DNA of 35,874 nucleotides from a bacterium (GTDB lineage Bacteria > Patescibacteriota > Patescibacteriia > UBA1558 > S5-K13), in the NCBI GenBank assembly GCA_029555085.1, contig JAKPTO010000008.1, positions 1 to 35,874 of the forward strand. Reading direction: 5' to 3'. This document shows, piece after piece, positions 23,701 through 31,896 of the stretch. Positions within the stretch are counted from its first letter, which is position 1, and every line of letters begins with the position of its first letter. The notes below the pieces were generated by a model, which saw only the letters and a program-made list of their open reading frames with translations, did no database searches and was not told the origin of the DNA. Made by a program: the position numbers and the translations under genes.

Positions 23701-24984
23701 TTACTTCTTTATGAGAATTTGATTTCTGTCGGGTCCATAACTCAACATAGTAACTGGAACTTCCAAATAATCCTCGATAAAAGAAATATACAGTTTAATT
23801 GCTTCGGGTAAGTCTTTCCAATTCTTAATACCCTCCACGCTACAATTAGAAAGATCTATTTCATCATACACTGGAATTACTGAATCAAGTGCTTCCATAA
23901 GTACCGGTGGAATGTTCTCTGTGGCGTAATTATACTTAGTGCAGATTTTCACTCTTCCAATCTTGCAAAGGACATCTATACAAGTTAGAGCTATTTCGGT
24001 TATTCCATTCATATCAATGGTTCTTTTTAAAAGGACTAGATCCAACCAACCACAATTTCTTGGTCTCCCAGTTGAAGCTCCATACTCATGTCCAATTTCC
24101 CTTATCTTTTCATGAATATCAACTTCTTTAATGTATGTAGGAAACGGACCATTTCCAACTCTTGTAAAATAGGACTTTACAACACCAACAACTCTCTTGG
24201 GCGCAGTATTTATACCAATCCCACAACTTGTAAGTATTGCTCCATAGGTGCTTGGGTGTGATGTAACATATGGATACGAACCATGATAAAGATCAAGAAG
24301 CGCTCCTTGGGCGCCCTCATACAAAATCTTTTTTCCACTTTGACTGCAATTGTAAATATAATCATCATCCACAATACAATCCCTAAAATATTCTGCATGA
24401 GTAACTAGTTTATCGAACTCAGCCTTGAGGTCTTCACTGGTAAAAGCTGGCACTCCATAGGATTTCAAAGACATGTTTATCTCTCTTGCCAATTTTTCTA
24501 ATTTGACTCTCAATGTTTCTTGATCTAACAAGTCAATTAACCTAATAGCATACCTAGCTGCTCTTTGTTCATAACTCGGCCCAATTCCCTTACATGTGGT
24601 TCCTATGTTGCCTGATTTTTTATAAAAATTTTCCCTGGCTTTATCGAGAATTACTGAAAAATTGGTAATCAGTGTAACTGTACCGTATATTTTCAATCTT
24701 TCTTTTATAAACAAACCTCCGCTCTCAATATCCAGAATTTCTTTCTTAAGTGTATCAAGATTCAAAACACAACTTGAAGCAATAACTAGTTCAGTATTGG
24801 GATTTAACGCTCCACAGGGAAGTATATGAAAAACATACTTCTTGCCAGAAATAAAAATTGTATGTCCGGCATTATCACCTCCCTGAAATCTTACTACGAC
24901 ATCCATGCTTTCTGATAAAACATCAGCGATTTTTGCTTTTGCTTCATCTCCCCATGCACATCCTAAAACAGCTATGGAATTCAT
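23701..24984 (-). CDS. purA: Adenylosuccinate synthetase, divergent active site
   Basis: 427 residues, full PurA length. PurA joins IMP and aspartate using GTP. Kept: catalytic Asp13 and His41 (GGDNAGHT), EGAQG (223-227), GPFPT and TGRPR...GWLD. Changed: the near-universal GDEGKGK P-loop is GDEAKAK (Gly to Ala at 15 and 17), preceded by CAW instead of TQW. GTTGRG reads GTTCKG. The TSSNTT region reads TSHPST. The guanine-binding TKLD motif reads TCID (Cys335). This many changes suggest relaxed, altered or lost specificity. AAGGAGG precedes the ATG. GC is clearly above core genes, and purB is not adjacent. Family certain, activity less so. Confidence 0.88.
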   Translation of the reverse strand: MNSIAVLGCAWGDEAKAKIADVLSESMDVVVRFQGGDNAGHTIFISGKKYVFHILPCGALNPNTELVIASSCVLNLDTLKKEILDIESGGLFIKERLKIYGTVTLITNFSVILDKARENFYKKSGNIGTTCKGIGPSYEQRAARYAIRLIDLLDQETLRVKLEKLAREINMSLKSYGVPAFTSEDLKAEFDKLVTHAEYFRDCIVDDDYIYNCSQSGKKILYEGAQGALLDLYHGSYPYVTSHPSTYGAILTSCGIGINTAPKRVVGVVKSYFTRVGNGPFPTYIKEVDIHEKIREIGHEYGASTGRPRNCGWLDLVLLKRTIDMNGITEIALTCIDVLCKIGRVKICTKYNYATENIPPVLMEALDSVIPVYDEIDLSNCSVEGIKNWKDLPEAIKLYISFIEDYLEVPVTMLSYGPDRNQILIKK

Positions 24985-25028
24985 TATTCCTCCTTCAATT
25001 TAGCATTATTTATTTTTTAACTTCAATA

Positions 25029-25057
25029 AGATTAGCATCGCAACCTATATTTGTCAA
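25029..25057 (-). promoter_or_regulatory. purA promoter
   Basis: Minus strand TTGACA (25057-25052), 17 bases, TGC-TAATCT extended -10 (hexamer 25034-25029). Confidence 0.65.
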
Positions 25058-25070
25058 AAACTTTAAACAC

Positions 25071-25099
25071 TTGAAATGTATCAATTTTTATGCTAAATT
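25071..25099 (+). promoter_or_regulatory. rpsT promoter
   Basis: TTGAAA (25071-25076), 17 bases, TGC-TAAATT extended -10 (hexamer 25094-25099). Leader about 100 bases. Confidence 0.65.
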
Positions 25100-25148
25100 A
25101 TGAATACTCCAATAAACGCTCAAAACATAAATTAAGAATTTAATTTTA

Positions 25149-25192
25149 GTATGAAATGTAGAACCTGATAACTCAGCTCTGAAACTTCATAC
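25149..25192 (+). promoter_or_regulatory. Possible structured leader of rpsT
   Basis: GTATGAA (25149-25155) pairs with TTCATAC (25186-25192), closing a 30-base internal region with partial further pairing (AGAAC with GCTCT), shortly before the rpsT ATG. S20 is known to control its own synthesis in E. coli; whether this element does so is speculation. Confidence 0.35.
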
Positions 25193-25207
25193 TTCAAACA
25201 TAAAATT

Positions 25208-25489
25208 ATGCCTCAAAAAAAATCAGCTAAAAAGGAAATAAGAAAATCAAAAAAAAGAACAGCGAGAAATAAACAAATAAAAAGAAGAATAAAGCAAATG
25301 GTAAAAAATGTTGATAAAGTTGTTGCTGTAAGTCAAGAAGAAGCAAAAAAATTCTATGATAAATTACAAAAAAGTGTCGATAAAGCAGCAAAAAAAGGAA
25401 ACCCAATGAAAAAAAATAAAGCCAATAGAATAAAATCTCGTGTGGCTAAAAAAATTAACAAAATTCAATCAGACATCAAGGAAAAATAA
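25208..25489 (+). CDS. rpsT: 30S ribosomal protein S20
   Basis: 93 residues, very rich in Lys and Arg, predicted as three helices. The N-terminal KKSAKKEIRKSKKRTARNKQ and the C-terminal KKNKANRIKSRVAKKINKI are typical of S20, which binds 16S rRNA at the foot of the 30S subunit. It is monocistronic, with its own promoter and a long leader. The last 21 bases overlap holA on the other strand. Confidence 0.95.
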   Translation: MPQKKSAKKEIRKSKKRTARNKQIKRRIKQMVKNVDKVVAVSQEEAKKFYDKLQKSVDKAAKKGNPMKKNKANRIKSRVAKKINKIQSDIKEK

Positions 25490-26440
25490 ATTAAGAATTG
25501 TTTTTGGTTTCAGTTTTGATGATTTTGCTTTTATATCTAATTCTAAAAGTTTCCTATAGATTTTCTCTAATTCATATAAAGAGTACATGCTAGCAATAGC
25601 TGTACTTTTTTTTATTACATAAGGATGAAGAGATAAATACTTTGCTAGTTGAGTATTTGAGATTCCGTCTTCTAGCGCTGATTTTATTCTTAATAAAATT
25701 CTATACTGCCTTATTACCATAGATAGTATATGTTGTGCACTTATCCCTAGGGACATTTGTTCATTTAATAATTTTATAGCATCTACTTTTTTCTTCTCTG
25801 CTAATTTTTCCGCAAATAAAAACATATTTTCATTAATAGATGGACTAATAATTTGCAACATTTCTTCTTTTGAAATAGTTTCTTTTGTACTGTGATTAAC
25901 AACCTTTTCTATTTCATTTGCAAGACAATAAAGATCATTTCCAATTAGTCCCAAAAGGTTTTCTGCATCTTTTTTGCTAATTATTTTATTATTTTTTTTA
26001 AATTGCCTAATTATCCATTCTACTATCTTAAAATCTGATAATTTATTAAATTCCCACTTATATTTTAAAGAATTTAGTTCTTTTAATATTTTTAATTTCT
26101 CAGCGCTAGATGATTCTTTTTTTGTAGACAGTGAGTTATCTTCATAAAAAACTAAAATATTGTCTTCGCCCTCGTTTTGCAATTTAGACATATTCTCTAT
26201 TAAATAATTTGCTAATTCTTTACTGATTTTTTGTTGCAAAATATTTCTAATTATAACAAGTTTTTTGTTAGCTAAAAATCCAGTTTGAGCAAATTCTTTT
26301 GACAACTTATCAATATCTGGATTTTCAATATTAACAACATTGTATCCAGATGGATCAAATTCTTTTATAAATTTATCTTTTATTTGTTGTAATTTCAGAG
26401 ATGATCTATAATTATCCTCTCCGTATATAAAAAAAAGCAT
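25469..26440 (-). CDS. holA: DNA polymerase III delta subunit
   Basis: 323 residues. The N-terminus MLFFIYGEDNYRSSLKLQQI starts the AAA+-like domain of HolA, without a functional Walker A, as expected. The middle helical domain has ENLLGLIGNDLYCLANEIEK, and the C-terminal collar has SAQHILSMVIRQYRILLRIK. Delta is the clamp-loader wrench that opens the beta sliding clamp. It follows polA by 22 bases on the same strand, making a small replication unit. The 3' end overlaps rpsT antisense. Confidence 0.92.
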   Translation of the reverse strand: MLFFIYGEDNYRSSLKLQQIKDKFIKEFDPSGYNVVNIENPDIDKLSKEFAQTGFLANKKLVIIRNILQQKISKELANYLIENMSKLQNEGEDNILVFYEDNSLSTKKESSSAEKLKILKELNSLKYKWEFNKLSDFKIVEWIIRQFKKNNKIISKKDAENLLGLIGNDLYCLANEIEKVVNHSTKETISKEEMLQIISPSINENMFLFAEKLAEKKKVDAIKLLNEQMSLGISAQHILSMVIRQYRILLRIKSALEDGISNTQLAKYLSLHPYVIKKSTAIASMYSLYELEKIYRKLLELDIKAKSSKLKPKTILNLFFLDV

Positions 26441-26462
26441 ATCAATAAATATAAATTATAAA

Positions 26463-29141
26463 TTATTTACACTCACCCCAATTACGACCGCTACTTACCT
26501 CGACTTTTATTGGCAAACCAAAATCATATATACCTTCCATTATATTTTGGACTTTTTTTGAAACTTTTTCAATGTCTTTATTTGGCACCTCAAGAACAAG
26601 TTCATCATGAACCTGTAAGAGCATCCTCGAATCGCGTGAAATAGTCCCTAATTCATTTGCAATTTTAATCATGGCCATTTTTATCAAATCTGCGGCAGTT
26701 CCCTGAATTGGCATATTTATAGCCATTCTCTGTGCCATGGCTTGTATCATCGGAGCGCGAGAATGAATTTCTGGGATATATCTTTTTCTTCCAAAAAGGG
26801 TACAGACATAACCATTTTTTTCTGCAAATACTTTTATTTTTTCTAAATAATTTTTTACTTTTTTATATAATGTAAAATATTTCTCTATAAAATTCTTAGC
26901 TTGTTCCATATTTAAATCAGTTCTTTGCATAAGCCCACGAGGTCCAAGACCATAAATAACGCCAAAATTAATTTCCTTTGCCATGCGTCTTTGTGGTTTA
27001 CTAACATCATCTAAACTAATATTATTAATTTCAGCTGCGGTTCTAAGATGAATATCCTCGCCATTTTTAAATGAATTTATCATCTTATCGTCTTTTGAAA
27101 GTGACGCAACAATGCGTAGTTCAATTTGTGAGTAATCAAGTGACACAAGAGAAAAACCCTGTTTTGCAATAAAAACTTTCCTAATTTTTTTACCCAATTC
27201 TGTTCTAATAGGAATATTTTGTAAATTTGGATTAGAAGATGACAATCTTCCTGTAGAAGTAACCGCTTGATTAAAACTTGTATGAATTCGTTGATTTTTA
27301 TCAGCATTTTCAATTAAAGAATTCACATAAGTTGATTGTAATTTATTTATTTCTCGATAATCTGAAATTAAATCAATTATCGGATGAAGTCCTTTCATTT
27401 TTTCTAATTCAGCAGCTGCAGTTGAAAAACCGGTTTTGGTTGATTTTATTCCTTTTGTAGGAATTTCTAATTTTTTAAATAAAATCTCTTTTAATTGTTG
27501 AGTTGAATTAATATTAAACTCACATCCAGCTAATTCATGAATTCCCTTGGTGAGTTCATCTAATTTTTTCTGGAAATCTTTTTTCAACTTTTTTAAATAA
27601 CTCATGTCAACCATTATTCCATCTAATTCCATATCTGCTAAAACTTTCACAAGTGGCATTTCTAATTTTAAAAATAAATTATCTAATTTCTCAGATTCTA
27701 AATCTTTTTTATATTTTTTATATAATTTAAATGTATAATCAGCATCTTCGCATGAATAATTAGAAATTTTTTCAATATTCACATCTTCCATATTTAGTTG
27801 ATCTTTTCCTTTTTTACCAATCAACTCTTCTATTGCTTGCATTCTATAACCCAACTCTGAGAAAACCAAATCACCTAATTTTAAACTTCTATCTGTTTTT
27901 GATAGTAAATATCCGGCAATAAGAGTGTCGAAATAGATATTTTTTAATTCAACTCCATAATTTTTCAAAACCTGATAATCGTATTTTATATTGTGTCCTA
28001 TTGTTTTTTTTGTTTCTAATATTTTTGATAATTTTTCTAAATATTCTTTTTTATAAACCAAAAAATATGCTTCTCCACTCTTAAAACAAAAACTAATTCC
28101 TAGTAATTTTGCTTCCATCGCATTAAATGAAGTTGTTTCTGTATCTAGGGCAAACTCATCTTCAGTATATATTTTTTTATAAAATAAATTAAAATCAGAA
28201 TCTGTTTTTATAAGATGATAATTTAAGGTATTTTTAATTTCTTTAAACTCAAACAAACCACCTCTTGCTTTTGAAAATTTGGGAATTTTATTTAATAAAC
28301 TTCTAAATTCATATTTTTGAAAAGTATTATAAACCATTCCTTCGTCAGAAAAATCCCACTTTGCTTTTTCTAAACTAAAATCAATATTTACATTCCTATC
28401 TATTGTAGCTAATTCATAACTAAAATATGCATCTTTTTTACCATTAATAATTTTTTCTTTTATGCTTTCAGAAAAATTTGATTTCTTAATTTGTTTATAA
28501 ATTTCATCAATGGTTTTAAATTTTTTAAGAAGCTCTATCGCGGTTTTTTCGCCTATTCCTTTTATGCCAGGAATATTATCAGAAGCATCGCCACGCAAAG
28601 CTTTGTAATCAATCATTTGTGATGGTTTTAGAGAATATCTTTCATAAACCGCTGCGTCGTCATAAATAGCTGCTTCTGTTATCCCTCTTTTAAATGTATA
28701 AACTTTGATATTTTCTCCTACTAATTGCAAACAATCCATATCACCTGTCACAATATAAACTCCTAAATCTTTCCTTCCTCGCAATTTTTCTGCAATTGTT
28801 CCTATTAAATCATCTGCTTCAAATCCTGATTTTTCAAAAATAGGAACATCAAATGAATTTAAAATTTCTTTTATAATGGGAATTTGATTATATAATTCAT
28901 CTGGTTGTTTTATTCTTTTTGCTTTGTAATTCTCAAATTTCTCATGCCTAAATGTTTTTGCCCTCATATCAAAAGTTGAACAAATATAATCTGGCTTCAA
29001 TTCAGAAATAATTTTTAAAAACATAGAGGTAAATCCAAAAGCGGCATTTACCATAACACCGTCTTTTGTATTTAATTGAGGAATTGCATGCCACGCTCTA
29101 TGAAGCATGGCATTACCATCTATAATAATAAATTTTTTCAT
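26463..29141 (-). CDS. polA: DNA polymerase I
   Basis: 892 residues with all three modules. The 5'-3' exonuclease (1 to about 280) has EADDLIGT and the helix-hairpin-helix PGIKGIGEKTA (191-201). The 3'-5' proofreading domain appears active, with DTE at 333-335 (FALDTETTS). The family A polymerase has motif A LDYSQIELR near 670, motif B with RRMAKEINFGVIYG near 720-730 and motif C HDE at 845-847. It fills gaps after Okazaki fragment processing and excision repair, with UvrA in this window as a partner pathway. It starts four bases after a small membrane-protein gene. Confidence 0.97.
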   Translation of the reverse strand: MKKFIIIDGNAMLHRAWHAIPQLNTKDGVMVNAAFGFTSMFLKIISELKPDYICSTFDMRAKTFRHEKFENYKAKRIKQPDELYNQIPIIKEILNSFDVPIFEKSGFEADDLIGTIAEKLRGRKDLGVYIVTGDMDCLQLVGENIKVYTFKRGITEAAIYDDAAVYERYSLKPSQMIDYKALRGDASDNIPGIKGIGEKTAIELLKKFKTIDEIYKQIKKSNFSESIKEKIINGKKDAYFSYELATIDRNVNIDFSLEKAKWDFSDEGMVYNTFQKYEFRSLLNKIPKFSKARGGLFEFKEIKNTLNYHLIKTDSDFNLFYKKIYTEDEFALDTETTSFNAMEAKLLGISFCFKSGEAYFLVYKKEYLEKLSKILETKKTIGHNIKYDYQVLKNYGVELKNIYFDTLIAGYLLSKTDRSLKLGDLVFSELGYRMQAIEELIGKKGKDQLNMEDVNIEKISNYSCEDADYTFKLYKKYKKDLESEKLDNLFLKLEMPLVKVLADMELDGIMVDMSYLKKLKKDFQKKLDELTKGIHELAGCEFNINSTQQLKEILFKKLEIPTKGIKSTKTGFSTAAAELEKMKGLHPIIDLISDYREINKLQSTYVNSLIENADKNQRIHTSFNQAVTSTGRLSSSNPNLQNIPIRTELGKKIRKVFIAKQGFSLVSLDYSQIELRIVASLSKDDKMINSFKNGEDIHLRTAAEINNISLDDVSKPQRRMAKEINFGVIYGLGPRGLMQRTDLNMEQAKNFIEKYFTLYKKVKNYLEKIKVFAEKNGYVCTLFGRKRYIPEIHSRAPMIQAMAQRMAINMPIQGTAADLIKMAMIKIANELGTISRDSRMLLQVHDELVLEVPNKDIEKVSKKVQNIMEGIYDFGLPIKVEVSSGRNWGECK

Positions 29142-29145
29142 ATCA

Positions 29146-29487
29146 TTAAAATCCTAGTATAAAAAAGATGAAAAGCATTATTCCAAAAACATAAAACGAC
29201 AGTACAAAATTCTTTTTCTGAAAAAATGATTTCAATCCATTATTTTTAAATATCGGTTTGTAGTTTATATAATTAGTAAAAGCCAAACTAAATATCTCAT
29301 AAAAACCCACTGATAAAAATATTACAAGATAAAGCTCTATTATGACTATAAGCAAATTATTTGGAAAAGCCAAAATCATTGGATAAAAAAGTACAAGACC
29401 AATTATTGTACCTATAAAAACACCGATAAGTGAAATTATAATTCTAAAAATATAAAAAACTAGATTATTTGCTTTTAGATGTTTCAT
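29146..29487 (-). CDS. Small membrane protein, unknown function
   Basis: 113 residues with four hydrophobic segments (about 9-30, 37-56, 58-72 and 92-112) and a basic N-terminus and cytoplasmic loop (KPIFKNNGLKSFFQKKN). No recognised motif. It heads the polA-holA unit with a four-base gap, so it shares their transcript. The promoter places the transcription start at the A of its ATG, i.e. a leaderless message. Confidence 0.7.
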   Translation of the reverse strand: MKHLKANNLVFYIFRIIISLIGVFIGTIIGLVLFYPMILAFPNNLLIVIIELYLVIFLSVGFYEIFSLAFTNYINYKPIFKNNGLKSFFQKKNFVLSFYVFGIMLFIFFILGF

Positions 29488-29493
29488 ATATGT

Positions 29494-29521
29494 ATTTTAT
29501 CATGCCATGTAATTGGGTCAA
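29494..29521 (-). promoter_or_regulatory. Promoter of the polA-holA unit, leaderless
   Basis: Minus strand TTGACC (29521-29516), 16 bases, TGA-TAAAAT (hexamer 29499-29494); the ATG begins seven bases later. Confidence 0.65.
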
Positions 29522-29575
29522 TCCATACAATACACAATAAAAATGGTATAAAATCAATTTATTTTAATATACCGG

Positions 29576-29604
29576 TTGAAAATATTACTTTTTTCTGATA
29601 ATAT
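29576..29604 (+). promoter_or_regulatory. tRNA-Cys promoter
   Basis: TTGAAA (29576-29581), 17 bases, TAATAT (29599-29604), 17 bases before the mature tRNA 5' end. Confidence 0.75.
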
Positions 29605-29621
29605 TCACACATGATGAAAAT

Positions 29622-29696
<75 letters not shown>

Positions 29697-29758
29697 AAAA
29701 TTCATTTTAAAAAATCGTTTAACTATAAAATATAATATTCCAAGTTCTGTGAAAAACA

Positions 29759-29788
29759 AAAATGTCAGATTTTAACTGACATTTTTTT
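29759..29788. terminator. Terminator between tRNA-Cys and the 3D-domain gene
   Basis: AAATGTCAG-ATTTTAA-CTGACATTT with a T run on the plus strand and A/T-rich flank on the other; probably works both ways. Confidence 0.85.
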
Positions 29789-29807
29789 ATATGTGCTATA
29801 TATAAAT

Positions 29808-30401
29808 TTAATAAATTTCTATTTCTAATGTTTTTCTACCGAATTTTATTGCATCATTTTTATCCCTCATCCAAATATCTATGTGATTTTGATATCTTGC
29901 ATTCATTCTATCTTCAACAGTAAAAACTCTATTTGGATCAATTGATGGAATTTTTACTTTTGTACCAAATGGTAAAATGTTTGTAGCTATTACATCTTCT
30001 TCATTGTGCTCGCACAAATCAAAGCCATTTGCTGTTATACATGGACTAGAATCTGTTTGAGCGACTTCTGAATTGTACGCACTAGCAGAAACTATCATTT
30101 TTTTAATTGCTTGCCTTTCCTTCACTACGGGAAAACTAGGTGAGCTAGAATCTAAATTTTCTATATTATCGTCTGATAAATCATTGATACTGTATTCATT
30201 TAGCTTACTCGGGCTTGGTTCCTCAGATTGATCTGTTAATATGTCTGAATTATCAATATTTGTTGAAATAGCCATACTCTGATGTGGAAACATAAAAGAG
30301 CAAAATATACTTATTGCTATTGCAAGTATTTTTGACTTATTATAGGCCAATTTCCCGTATTTTCTGGCCTTTTTGACCATTTTTAGTGCTTTTTTGGACA
30401 T
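29808..30401 (-). CDS. Secreted 3D-domain (double-psi beta-barrel) protein
   Basis: 197 residues from the chosen start. A long basic n-region precedes a hydrophobic segment (about 24-38) ending FPHQSMA, consistent with a signal peptide or anchor. An acidic, Ser-rich linker follows, then a C-terminal 3D domain (about 105-197) with AYNSEVAQTD, NILPFGTKVKIP, VEDRM and HIDIWM. This fold is found in Gram-positive stationary-phase and resuscitation wall hydrolases, so cleavage of peptidoglycan glycan is likely. An in-frame ATG at 30458 exists, but the predicted transcription start falls at about 30455, so I use 30401; 30380 is another option. No SD. Confidence 0.78.
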   Translation of the reverse strand: MSKKALKMVKKARKYGKLAYNKSKILAIAISIFCSFMFPHQSMAISTNIDNSDILTDQSEEPSPSKLNEYSINDLSDDNIENLDSSSPSFPVVKERQAIKKMIVSASAYNSEVAQTDSSPCITANGFDLCEHNEEDVIATNILPFGTKVKIPSIDPNRVFTVEDRMNARYQNHIDIWMRDKNDAIKFGRKTLEIEIY

Positions 30402-30424
30402 ATAATAGTGTTTATTAATTAAAA

Positions 30425-30455
30425 AAATATCTAGCACATTATAGCCTAGATATTT
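30425..30455 (-). promoter_or_regulatory. Long inverted repeat at the mRNA start of the 3D-domain gene
   Basis: AAATATCTAG (30455-30446 on the minus strand) and CTAGATATTT (30434-30425) are perfect 10-base arms around an 11-base centre that includes TATAAT. Possible operator, 5' stabilising hairpin or early terminator, as T residues follow. Confidence 0.5.
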
Positions 30456-30461
30456 CATAAG

Positions 30462-30490
30462 ACATTATCATATCTAAATTTTTCTGTCAA
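30462..30490 (-). promoter_or_regulatory. Promoter of the 3D-domain gene
   Basis: Minus strand TTGACA (30490-30485), 17 bases, TAATGT (30467-30462). The TATAAT at 30443-30438 is an alternative -10 but lacks a -35. Confidence 0.6.
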
Positions 30491-30534
30491 GCACTATAAT
30501 ATAAAAAAATAATCAGATAAAAAAAACTACAAAC

Positions 30535-30559
30535 ATAAAAAACAACCCCAATAAGGTTG
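30535..30559 (-). terminator. Terminator of the uvrA-ligase unit
   Basis: Minus strand CAACC (30559-30555) pairs with GGTTG (30547-30543) around a seven-base loop, then TTTTTT. Confidence 0.75.
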
Positions 30560-30615
30560 ATTTTTAAACTCCGCTTTGTATTACTTTAAAATAAAACGCA
30601 ATTTTAAAAAGTTTT

Positions 30616-31893
30616 TCAAATATTATTGTTAAAATATGGAGTTAAAAAACTTAGCGCAATTCCACTATGTGAGGTCCAAAAATAATGGTCAAAAAAGTTG
30701 ATTATCAAAATTATTAAAATAGGTAATATAAATAAATAATTCTTTTGTTTGATTTTGTTAAAAATTGCATAAATAAAAATCAACAAATAACAAATCAAAC
30801 CCCAAATTCCTAATTCAGATAAAATAAGAAGATAAACATTATGAACTGGCTGATAATCCCAAACATCCAACTTTGAATTAATATTTTCATAAATGTGTGG
30901 AATATAATTTCCCAGGCCAACTCCCGACACCCAATTATTTTCTAAAAGTTTATATGCTTGATTATTTAAAATAGATCTTTCGCTTATGGATTTTAATTCT
31001 AACCTGTCTTCTTGTAAAACCCTTGAATAAATTAAATCTTTAAAAATAAATATATTTATAAAACATATTATAAAAATAAAAAGAGAAATTACTAATAAAT
31101 TTTTATAGCTCTTTTTTAGAATTTGAAAAATAAACAAAAGAAACAAACATATCAACAATGCAAAAAAAGCACTTCTGGAAAATGTTAAAAACAAAACCTC
31201 AAGTAAAAACCCCGATATTAAAAAATATGAAAATCTTGTTTTTTTGTTTAAATTATTATCTGTAAAAAATAAAATTAATAAAAATATAATTGCAATCACT
31301 ATAAATCCTCCAAAAACATTTGGATGAGTAAATCCCCCATAAATTCTTAAAAATCTTCCTGAGCAATTTTCTAAAACAGATGTTCCCCCAGCGCTCGATA
31401 AGTGCTGTGCTATGCCTAGATATTTATTCGGTTCAATATTTTGATTTATAAACTGAAAGATTCCGATAATTCCGTGAAAAACAATACTGGTAATAAAAAA
31501 AATAAATAATTTCTTAAAATCTATTTTTACAAACTGCAAAATAAATAATATAGCAACACATTCTATTATTCTTAGAAAATAATAAAAATACATTTCTAAA
31601 TTACTTGCAAAAAAATAATTTATAGAACATATCAAAAGAAATAAAAAACAAATTAAAAATTGTTTATCCAATTTAATTGTTTTTATTTGTTTTATTTTAA
31701 AACATAAAAATAAAAACACTATCAACGCAAAAATTATATCGGATGCGTATATAGACAATTTTCCATATTCAAACTCATTGGCGCCCAAAGTAAGATATCT
31801 AAAAATATATCTTGTTTGAAATGCTAACAAAAAAACAAAAATATATATTAAATATTCTATAACTTTATTAATATTTGTGAAGATTTTTTTCAT
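30616..31893 (-). CDS. O-antigen ligase/polymerase family membrane protein (Wzy_C)
   Basis: 425 residues with about eleven membrane helices. The family's large external loop and motifs are visible: RIYGGFTHPNVFGGF (about 184-198), LTFSRSAFFAL (about 236-246) and QPVHNVYLLILSELG after the long loop, with the conserved His. Such proteins transfer or polymerise lipid-linked sugar chains at the outer membrane face. CPR cells usually lack lipopolysaccharide, so the acceptor could be a surface polysaccharide, S-layer protein or pilin. It is last in the uvrA-nucleotidyltransferase unit, three bases downstream. Confidence 0.85.
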   Translation of the reverse strand: MKKIFTNINKVIEYLIYIFVFLLAFQTRYIFRYLTLGANEFEYGKLSIYASDIIFALIVFLFLCFKIKQIKTIKLDKQFLICFLFLLICSINYFFASNLEMYFYYFLRIIECVAILFILQFVKIDFKKLFIFFITSIVFHGIIGIFQFINQNIEPNKYLGIAQHLSSAGGTSVLENCSGRFLRIYGGFTHPNVFGGFIVIAIIFLLILFFTDNNLNKKTRFSYFLISGFLLEVLFLTFSRSAFFALLICLFLLFIFQILKKSYKNLLVISLFIFIICFINIFIFKDLIYSRVLQEDRLELKSISERSILNNQAYKLLENNWVSGVGLGNYIPHIYENINSKLDVWDYQPVHNVYLLILSELGIWGLICYLLIFIYAIFNKIKQKNYLFILPILIILIINFFDHYFWTSHSGIALSFLTPYFNNNI

Positions 31894-31896
31894 ACT

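Noticed and set aside
23701-24984. PurZ of a Z-genome (diaminopurine) system, with polA as DpoZ
   Set aside because: The catalytic Asp13 that is changed in PurZ is retained, no DatZ/MazZ neighbour is present, and PolA has the standard three-module cellular layout.
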